From: Gammaproteobacteria bacterium
Lineage (GTDB): Bacteria > Pseudomonadota > Gammaproteobacteria > SZUA-229
NCBI GenBank assembly: GCA_026995045.1
Contig: JALWPK010000057.1
Location: forward strand, 1-64,000
Direction: 5' to 3'
Length of the DNA: 64,000 nucleotides
The notes beneath the pieces were generated by a model. The model had not been told where the DNA came from. It worked only from the letters and a program-made list of their open reading frames with translations, and made no database searches. A program made the position numbers and the translations under genes. Shown one piece after another: positions 58,318 to 64,000 of this stretch (the first letter of the stretch is position 1; the number at the start of each line of letters is the position of its first letter).

Positions 58318-58675
58318 AGCCGGTCAGGTGTGCGAGGTTCTGCGTGCGCGCTTTGTCCGCATACACGGTGTAACTGACCTGGCGCGCCGACTTGTCCTCG
58401 GTTTCCTTGGTGTCGCGTTGCCAGAACCATTCCGCGCCGGCCATTTCCACGCTGCCTTTTGCGACGCCGAGGTCGGGAAAGCGTTTTTCCACATTCAGCC
58501 GGGTGAGTTCATTCATCGCCACCCAGTGCGCGATGGTTTTGCTCTTGAGATAACCGGCGCTGTTGGCCTGGCTGCCTGATGTGCTGAGCAGCGTGCCCAG
58601 CGCAATGGCGATAATCGCCAGCGCCACCAGCACTTCAATCAGGGTAAAGCCTTGTTGTCCGGAGCGGTTTTGCAT
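58304..58675 (-). CDS. gspI: Type II secretion minor pseudopilin I
   Basis: This 123-residue protein has GQQGFTLIEVLVALAIIAIA (prepilin site) and the typical WVAMNELTRLNVEKRFPDLG and AGAEWFWQRDTKETEDKSAR. It is part of the pseudopilus tip. It shares one base with gspH and overlaps gspJ. Confidence 0.93.
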   Translation of the reverse strand: MQNRSGQQGFTLIEVLVALAIIAIALGTLLSTSGSQANSAGYLKSKTIAHWVAMNELTRLNVEKRFPDLGVAKGSVEMAGAEWFWQRDTKETEDKSARQVSYTVYADKARTQNLAHLTGYVIR

Positions 58676-59214
58676 TATTCGAGCAGGGCGGTGCTGTGTT
58701 TGCCGTCAAACTGCGCGCGCACGGCGTAGCGTGTCGCCAGTGCCGGGTAATAAAACTGTAACTCAAACTCGGGGGTGATTTCACCACTGGAAAGCACGAA
58801 TACCTGCGGCTTGATTGCGTCCCTGTTATTTTTTTCACCATCGATGCCAGTATTGTCGATGACAATACTGGTGTTTTCCACCGCCAGATCCATTTCCATT
58901 TCTTCCGGCAGCTCGCGCTTGCGCAGGATTTTGTCATTTTCAATCGGCGTCCACTGGTTTTTTTCCAGCCGCAGGAAACGGTATTCGCGCGGCGCGAACT
59001 CAATGCCGTAATCTTCCCCTTTTAACACCGCTTCTTCGAGCAGCAGTTGCAACAGACGGTTGAAGCGCAGGGCTTCCTGTTTCAGGTTATCCTCAGTGGT
59101 ATTCGGGTTGATGCTGAGCGCGACAAAGGTGAACAGCAGCGCGGCGATGACCACCACCACCATCAGTTCGAGCAGGGTAAAACCGTGTTGAGAATGACGG
59201 CGTGTGGCGGGCAT
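58675..59214 (-). CDS. gspH: Type II secretion minor pseudopilin H
   Basis: This 179-residue protein has the prepilin site SQHGFTLLELMVVVVIAALL and the GspH/FimT body (KQEALRFNRLLQLLLEEAVL, YGIEFAPREYRFLRLEKNQW). It forms part of the pseudopilus. It lies 37 bases after gspG. Confidence 0.92.
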   Translation of the reverse strand: MPATRRHSQHGFTLLELMVVVVIAALLFTFVALSINPNTTEDNLKQEALRFNRLLQLLLEEAVLKGEDYGIEFAPREYRFLRLEKNQWTPIENDKILRKRELPEEMEMDLAVENTSIVIDNTGIDGEKNNRDAIKPQVFVLSSGEITPEFELQFYYPALATRYAVRAQFDGKHSTALLE

Positions 59215-59251
59215 GAGTCAACGGGCGGCGCGCGCCCCGTACATCAGCTGG

Positions 59252-59683
59252 CTAGTTGATGTCCCACGAACCAATATCGGCATTGGGGCCTTCGCCGCCG
59301 GGCGCGCCATCGGCGCCGAGGGAATAAATATCGATTTCGCCGTGTTCACCAGGATTGAGATATAGATAGTCATTGCCCCAGGGATCCTTGTTCAGCTTTT
59401 TCACATAGCCGCCGGCTTTCCAGTTGGGCGCATTATCCGGTTTGGTAATCAGCGCTTCCAGCCCCTGATCGGTGCTGGGGTAGGCGAAGTTGTCCAGCCG
59501 GTACACGTCGAGCGCGCTTTCCAGCGCCTGTATGTCATGTTTGGCCTTGGCGACGCGCGCCTTGTCCGGGTTGTCCATGATGCGGGGCACCACCACGCTG
59601 GCGAGAATGCCGAGGATGACCACCACCACCATGATTTCAATCAGGGTGAAACCTTTCTGTTTACGATTTACTGCTACGTTCAA
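59252..59683 (-). CDS. gspG: Type II secretion major pseudopilin
   Basis: This 143-residue protein has the prepilin site [20 protein letters not shown], the long helix [20 protein letters not shown] and the calcium-binding C-terminus ([41 protein letters not shown] without the last residue). It polymerises into the pseudopilus that pushes folded proteins out. It is first in the gspG-N block. gspC, D, E and F are not in this window. The promoter lies in 59684-59782, shared with the divergent rhombosortase. Confidence 0.95.
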   Translation of the reverse strand: MNVAVNRKQKGFTLIEIMVVVVILGILASVVVPRIMDNPDKARVAKAKHDIQALESALDVYRLDNFAYPSTDQGLEALITKPDNAPNWKAGGYVKKLNKDPWGNDYLYLNPGEHGEIDIYSLGADGAPGGEGPNADIGSWDIN

Positions 59684-59782
59684 TGTAATCTCCGGTTTTG
59701 CAGCTGTGCCATAATCCAGCTAGAGTAGCCGACTTTAACCTGTCGCACTGCGAAAATTCTCAACAACCACAGATGATAGCAA

Positions 59783-60391
59783 ATGCCCACCCCCGTGACT
59801 AACCGCAGCCCGTTCCGGCTGAACCGTAATCATCTGTTGTGGCTGGCGATTTTGCTGCTGAGCGCGGCGGTGCAGGCGGCGGATCTTGTACCGGCCTGGC
59901 GTTTCGACCGCCGCCTGATTTCAGACCATGATTTCTGGCTGTTGTTCAGCGCGCATCTGGCGCATCTCAACTGGACGCACTGGGCGCTGAACATGGCCGG
60001 GCTGGGCATCGTCGCGTTTTTTTTCAGCAGTTATGGCAACCTGGGGCAGTGGCTGCTGGTGCTGCTGGTCTCCGCCGTATTCGTCAGCCTCGGCATTTAC
60101 TGGTGGAACCCGGAAGTGGTGACCTATGTTGGCCTTTCCGGTGTGCTGCATGGCCTGTTTCTGTACGGCGCGCTGCGCGAAATCAAATATTATCCCGCCA
60201 GCGGCTATGTGCTGCTGGCGCTGCTGGCGGGCAAGCTGGCGTGGGAGTTCTACAATGGCGCCATGCCCGGCTCGGAGGAGCTTACCGCGGGCCGGGTGGT
60301 GACCGACGCGCATCTGTACGGCGCGATTGGCGGGGTGGTGAGTTTTGCCCTGATTCAGGCTCTGACCAGCCTGCGCGAGTGGTCAGCATAA
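59783..60391 (+). CDS. rrtA: Rhombosortase
   Basis: This 202-residue rhomboid-family protease has six membrane helices; the active Ser is in YVGLSGVLHGLFLYGALREI (GxSG) and the His in TDAHLYGAIGGVVSFAL. The small size and lack of a cytoplasmic domain fit rhombosortase (TIGR03902), which cuts GlyGly-CTERM tails of surface or secreted proteins. It is divergent from gspG, 99 bases apart, which fits the known link between GlyGly-CTERM proteins and type II secretion. Confidence 0.8.
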   Translation: MPTPVTNRSPFRLNRNHLLWLAILLLSAAVQAADLVPAWRFDRRLISDHDFWLLFSAHLAHLNWTHWALNMAGLGIVAFFFSSYGNLGQWLLVLLVSAVFVSLGIYWWNPEVVTYVGLSGVLHGLFLYGALREIKYYPASGYVLLALLAGKLAWEFYNGAMPGSEELTAGRVVTDAHLYGAIGGVVSFALIQALTSLREWSA

Positions 60392-60397
60392 GCCCTT

Positions 60398-62518
60398 TCA
60401 GGCTGCGCAACTTGCCTGCTGCGCCTGCACGCAGCGCAAAATGCCGTAATCGTAAGCGCCGCCCAGCGCCTCGTACACCGGCTTGAGCCGGTCGCCCTCG
60501 GCGTACAGTTCCAGCGCTGAGGCGATTTCCCGTTGCTGGCTGGCGTCCAGCGGGGCCACATCTTCCAGTTTCAGCAGCCCGGCTTCGATGGCCGCGGCGA
60601 GGTGGGTGTAGACGGTGTTGAGCCCCAGCTCGCGTTTGGCGGCAATGCTGTTGGCGTCCAGTCCGTCGTGGAACAGCGCCAGCGTCTGGTTCACTGTGTC
60701 GCTGAGGTCATTGTCAAGAATGTCGGGCAGCGGGTGTTGCTTGATGATGCGCAGAAAATCCTCACCAAACTGGTCGCGCTTTTTATCACCAATGCCGCTG
60801 ATATCGCCCAGCGCCGCCAGCGTTTGTGGCCGCAGGCGCGCCATTTCGGCCAGCGTCTTGTCGTGAAAAATCACATAGGCGGGCACGCCCAGTTGTTGCG
60901 CCAGCCCGGCGCGTTTTTGCCGCAGCGCTTCGAACAGTTCGGTGTCCACCGCGCGCACTGAGCTGGCGGTTTGTTTTCTGGCCGCTTTCGCCGGCTTGCT
61001 TTGTTTGCGCAGTTGCAGGTTGATGTCGCCTTTCAGCAGGGGGCGCGATTTTTCAGTCAGGCGCAGCACGCCATAGCCATCAATGTCCACTTGCAGATAG
61101 CCCAGCGCGATGAGCTGGCGGAACAGGCTGCGCCATTCACTGGTTTTGAGCTCCTCGCCAATGCCGAAGGTGGACAATTCGTGGTGGCGGTTGTGGCGAA
61201 TGCGCTCGTCATCCTTGCCGGTGAGTACATCGATAATATAGTTGACGCCGAAGCGCTGGTTGCAGCGGTACACGCAGGACAGTGCCTTGCGTGCGGCCTC
61301 GGTGGCGTTCCAGGTGGCGGGCGGGTTGAGGCAGTTATCGCAGTTGCCGCAGGGTTGCTCCAGGGTTTCGCCAAAATAGGCGAGCAGGCTCTGGCGGCGG
61401 CAACCGGCCTGTTCGCACAGGCTGAGCATGGCGTCGAGTTTGTGCTGGCTGGCTCGTTTGTAGATTTCGCCGCCGTCGCTGTCGTTGTTCATCTGCCGCA
61501 GCGTAATCACATCCTGCAGGCCGTAGGCCATCCACGCGCTGGCGGGTTCACCGTCGCGCCCGGCGCGACCGGTTTCCTGATAATACGACTCGATGCTTTT
61601 GGGCAGGTTGAGGTGGGCGACAAAGCGCACATCGGGTTTGTCGATGCCCATGCCAAAGGCGATGGTGGCCACCATGATGACGCCATCCTCGCGCAAAAAC
61701 CGCGCCTGATTGTCGGCGCGCTGTTGCTGGCTGAGGCCGGCGTGATAGGGCAGCGCCTTCAGTCCCTGCTGACACAGCCAGTCGGCGATGGCTTCGGTTT
61801 TCTTGCGCGACAGGCAGTACACAATACCGGCGTCTTCCGGGTGGTTTTGCTGAATGAACTTGAGCAGGCGCTGCTTGTTGTTCTGCCCGTCCGAAATCGC
61901 GTAGTGGATGTTGTGGCGGTCGAAACTGTTGATGAACACGCGCGCATCGCGCAGTTGCAACTGGTTGATAATTTCCTCACGGGTGCGCGCATCGGCGGTG
62001 GCGGTGAGCGCGATGCGCGGGATGGCGGGAAATTCGTCAGCGAGAAAGCCGAGCTGCTGGTAATCCTTGCGAAAATCATGCCCCCATTGCGATACGCAGT
62101 GCGCCTCGTCGATGGCGAACAGGGCGATGTTTAACTGGCGCAGCAGCTCGCGAAACGCCGGTGTCAGCAGGCGCTCGGGGGCGACGAACAACAGGTCGAG
62201 TTCGCCCCGGCGCAGCTGCTGTTCGGTGGCGTGTTGTTGCTCGGGCGACAGGCTGGAATTGAGAAACGCCGCGTTCACCCCGAGCTGGCGCAGCGCATCG
62301 ACCTGATCCTGCATCAGCGCAATCAGCGGGCTGATGACAATGCCCACGCCCTCGCGCAGCAGTGACGGAATCTGGTAGCACAGCGACTTGCCGCCGCCGG
62401 TGGGCATCAGCACAAAAGCATCGCCGCCGCTGACCAGCTGATCGATGATGCCGGCCTGGTGATGCCGGAAAGCATCGTAGCCGAAGGTGTGTTTGAGTAT
62501 CTGTAATGCGTCGCTCAT
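60398..62518 (-). CDS. recQ: RecQ-type ATP-dependent DNA helicase
   Basis: This 706-residue helicase has Walker [22 protein letters not shown] box [28 protein letters not shown], the zinc-binding RQC ([11 protein letters not shown]), a winged helix, an HRDC domain ([20 protein letters not shown]) and an extra C-terminal HTH segment ([20 protein letters not shown]). E. coli RecQ is about 609 residues; the extra C-terminal region accounts for the length. It unwinds DNA in repair and recombination. Confidence 0.93.
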   Translation of the reverse strand: MSDALQILKHTFGYDAFRHHQAGIIDQLVSGGDAFVLMPTGGGKSLCYQIPSLLREGVGIVISPLIALMQDQVDALRQLGVNAAFLNSSLSPEQQHATEQQLRRGELDLLFVAPERLLTPAFRELLRQLNIALFAIDEAHCVSQWGHDFRKDYQQLGFLADEFPAIPRIALTATADARTREEIINQLQLRDARVFINSFDRHNIHYAISDGQNNKQRLLKFIQQNHPEDAGIVYCLSRKKTEAIADWLCQQGLKALPYHAGLSQQQRADNQARFLREDGVIMVATIAFGMGIDKPDVRFVAHLNLPKSIESYYQETGRAGRDGEPASAWMAYGLQDVITLRQMNNDSDGGEIYKRASQHKLDAMLSLCEQAGCRRQSLLAYFGETLEQPCGNCDNCLNPPATWNATEAARKALSCVYRCNQRFGVNYIIDVLTGKDDERIRHNRHHELSTFGIGEELKTSEWRSLFRQLIALGYLQVDIDGYGVLRLTEKSRPLLKGDINLQLRKQSKPAKAARKQTASSVRAVDTELFEALRQKRAGLAQQLGVPAYVIFHDKTLAEMARLRPQTLAALGDISGIGDKKRDQFGEDFLRIIKQHPLPDILDNDLSDTVNQTLALFHDGLDANSIAAKRELGLNTVYTHLAAAIEAGLLKLEDVAPLDASQQREIASALELYAEGDRLKPVYEALGGAYDYGILRCVQAQQASCAA

Positions 62519-62686
62519 GCCGTTCCCTGAGGTGGAGTGCTGTCCCTGCGTCCAAAAAACCGCATTATAACCGCTGTTGCAGGCGTCCGGAAATTTTTGG
62601 CGGTTCGGTCAACCTATTGCCGGGTGACGCGTTAAACAGGGTAAGTTGTTCAAAAATATGACGATAACCGAACAGGAGAACATACG

Positions 62687-63115
62687 ATGAAAGTGGAAAA
62701 ACTGATGATTGCGCTGCTGGTTTCACTGGGTGTTGGCATGGCTGCGCCGGTGCTGGCGGATGAAGCCGATGACGCCACCAACGGCGCTGACAGACAGCAT
62801 GTGCTGAAAAAATTTGACCGCAACGGCGACGGCAAACTCGGCCCGTACGAAAGACGCCATGCGCGCGATGTCTACAACCGCATCGACCGCAACAACGATG
62901 GCCGGATCGGACACTATGAACGCCGAAATGCGCGTTATTTGCACAATCGCATTGATGTCAATGATGACGGCCGCATCGGCCCGCGCGAACGGCATTATGC
63001 GCGTGACCTGAAACGGCGCGCCGACTGGAACCATGATGGCCGCATTGGCCCGCATGAACGCGCCCATGCCCGTCGAATCATGAACCGGGTTGACCGCCAT
63101 TACCCGCAGCGCTGA
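62687..63115 (+). CDS. Exported EF-hand-like calcium-binding repeat protein
   Basis: This 142-residue protein has a signal peptide (cleavage after VLA) and four tandem loops at 23-residue spacing: DRNGDGKLGPYE, DRNNDGRIGHYE, DVNDDGRIGPRE and DWNHDGRIGPHE, each a canonical 12-residue EF-hand loop (D at 1, N or D at 3, D at 5, G at 6, E at 12). Between them are short basic helices (RRHARDVYNRI). Each loop shares its helices with its neighbours, as in dockerins. It should bind calcium in the periplasm. It lies upstream of an ECF-type sigma factor gene. Confidence 0.8.
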   Translation: MKVEKLMIALLVSLGVGMAAPVLADEADDATNGADRQHVLKKFDRNGDGKLGPYERRHARDVYNRIDRNNDGRIGHYERRNARYLHNRIDVNDDGRIGPRERHYARDLKRRADWNHDGRIGPHERAHARRIMNRVDRHYPQR

Positions 63116-63175
63116 TGCGCTGTCCGGGTGCGGATGACATGCCGATATTCGGGGGAATCACAGGGGATGATGCCA

Positions 63176-63820
63176 ATGGACAACATACTGAATGCGATAG
63201 CCGCTGGCGCGGGTTCTGCTGATGCCGCTGCTGGTGTAATGTATCACCAGTATCACGGCGCTATCGAGGAACGCAGCCTGCAAAACCAGCAATCACTCAA
63301 CCGGTTTTTTACCGGCGTCGAGCGCCGCGCATTTCGCATGGCGCAACTGGCGACCGGCAATGAAGATGCCGCGCTCGACATTGTGCAGGACGCAATGATG
63401 TCACTGGCGCGAAACTATGCGGGCAAGGAGGAATCTGAGTGGGGGCCGCTGTTTCACCGCATCATGCAAAGCAAGATTCGCGACTGGTACCGGCGCAGTT
63501 CGGTGCGCAACCGCATCATGAGCTGGCTGCATCTCGATGAAGACGGCGGCGACCCGATACAGCAGGCGCCGGACACACAGTCGCTGTCGCCGGAAGCGCA
63601 CTTGACGAACAGCGATTCAATGCAGTCAACTATGCAGGCGATACGCAGTTTGCCGCTGCGCCAGCAACAGTGTTTTTTGCTGCGCGCCTGGGAAGGCTAC
63701 AGCGTGAAAGAAACGGCGGATATTATGGCGTGCACCGAGGGCAGTGTGAAAACGCATTACTCGCGCGCTGTCAAAACACTGCAACAGCATTTGCAGGAGT
63801 TGAATCATGAACATGAATAA
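63176..63820 (+). CDS. ECF-type sigma-70 family RNA polymerase sigma factor
   Basis: This protein of about 214 residues has region 2 (VERRAFRMAQLATGNEDAAL, DIVQDAMMSLARNYAGKEES) with an aromatic-rich FHRIMQSKIRDWYRR, and region 4 (LPLRQQQCFLLRAWEGYSVK, ETADIMACTEGSVKTHYSRA), the ECF layout. The start is uncertain among ATG 63167, 63170 and 63176; AGGGG is nine bases before the last. The gene overlaps the DUF3619 gene, the neighbour known from other proteobacteria. Confidence 0.85.
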   Translation: MDNILNAIAAGAGSADAAAGVMYHQYHGAIEERSLQNQQSLNRFFTGVERRAFRMAQLATGNEDAALDIVQDAMMSLARNYAGKEESEWGPLFHRIMQSKIRDWYRRSSVRNRIMSWLHLDEDGGDPIQQAPDTQSLSPEAHLTNSDSMQSTMQAIRSLPLRQQQCFLLRAWEGYSVKETADIMACTEGSVKTHYSRAVKTLQQHLQELNHEHE

Positions 63821-64000
63821 ACACACTGACACAACAATAGACGAACAGGCCATGCTGGACAGAATCAGCATGCAGCTGGATGACAGTGTGGAAACACTGG
63901 ACGCGCGCACCCTGTCGCGGCTCAATGTCGCCCGCCATCGCGCGCTGGAAACGCGCGTCTCCTCGCGGCGCCACAGCTGGATGCTGCCCGCCGTGTTCGC
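63807..64000 (+). CDS. DUF3619-like protein (partial, runs off the window)
   Basis: The first 64 residues are present: MNMNKHTDTTIDEQAMLDRI, then LDDSVETLDARTLSRLNVAR and HRALETRVSSRRHSWMLPAV. The LDARTLSRLNVARHRALE stretch is the DUF3619 (PF12279) signature, small membrane proteins encoded behind ECF-type sigma factors. AGGAG is seven bases before ATG 63807, which overlaps the sigma gene by 14 bases. Confidence 0.8.
   Translation, partial: MNMNKHTDTTIDEQAMLDRISMQLDDSVETLDARTLSRLNVARHRALETRVSSRRHSWMLPAVF

Overview
The window looks like a piece of a gammaproteobacterial chromosome from a free-living, Gram-negative and probably motile organism. The reasons are the type II secretion block gspGHIJKLMN, the asmA-mutY and rdgB-rph/yicC neighbourhoods, FadD, a FadL plus VolA-type lipase pair, TRAP transport, several lipoproteins and beta-barrels, and promoter-like sequences for sigma-28 and sigma-54. 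I cannot name a genus or order from the sequence. All functions below are read from motifs and family knowledge, with no database search.

Layout. 1-4085 is an AT-richer array of integron gene cassettes: two toxin-antitoxin pairs, two membrane or DUF proteins, one lipoprotein metallopeptidase and one truncated cassette, separated by attC-like sites. No integrase is in the window. Next come a nitrilase broken by an in-frame TAA (4104-5039), two tiny YdeI/OmdA-type proteins and a PAS-GGDEF diguanylate cyclase behind a sigma-54-type promoter. 7395-10955 (minus) is an operon for malyl-CoA lyase and a succinyl-CoA-synthetase-like ligase best read as malate-CoA ligase (mtkAB), followed by a membrane J-domain protein. 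11100-15520 holds small envelope and unknown genes. 15597-20952 (minus) holds fadD and a four-gene TRAP transporter with TatT. 21255-27151 is an accessory stretch: brnTA, an HTH-HATPase-STAS-like regulator behind three repeats spaced exactly 21 bp, a PlsB-like acyltransferase, a 44-residue membrane microprotein with an FNR/ANR-type promoter, and a secreted beta-helix protein of foreign appearance.

27402-32271 is lipid-oriented (hydrolase, thioesterase, FadL, VolA-like lipase). 32271-43606 is mostly housekeeping: rdgB, rph, yicC, an FKBP isomerase, a Deg protease, moaE, moaD, moaC, an OmpA-like protein, asmA, mutY and tRNA-Phe, punctuated by a repeated inverted element. 43812-49480 is the most interesting block: an operon of response regulator, YaiO-type outer-membrane protein, HEAT-repeat membrane protein and processive glycosyltransferase faces a beta-propeller lipoprotein gene. 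Each of the two transcription units has a near-consensus sigma-28 (FliA) promoter with an exact 11-bp spacer. I read this as a candidate flagellar-regulon exopolysaccharide system. 49588-54195 holds galE, a metallo-beta-lactamase-fold hydrolase, cysQ, yrfG and a YkgJ-type cysteine-cluster protein. 54218-59683 is gspG to gspN (minus) with a divergent rhombosortase, then recQ. The window ends in a calcium-binding repeat protein, an ECF-type sigma factor and the start of a DUF3619 gene.

How parts connect (inference): fatty-acid handling (FadL, VolA-like lipase, FadD, thioesterase) and C2/glyoxylate handling (mcl-mtkAB) suggest growth on lipids or C2 units. The GGDEF enzyme and the glycosyltransferase operon suggest a motility/biofilm switch. 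Type II secretion plus rhombosortase suggests export and surface sorting of GlyGly-CTERM proteins encoded elsewhere.
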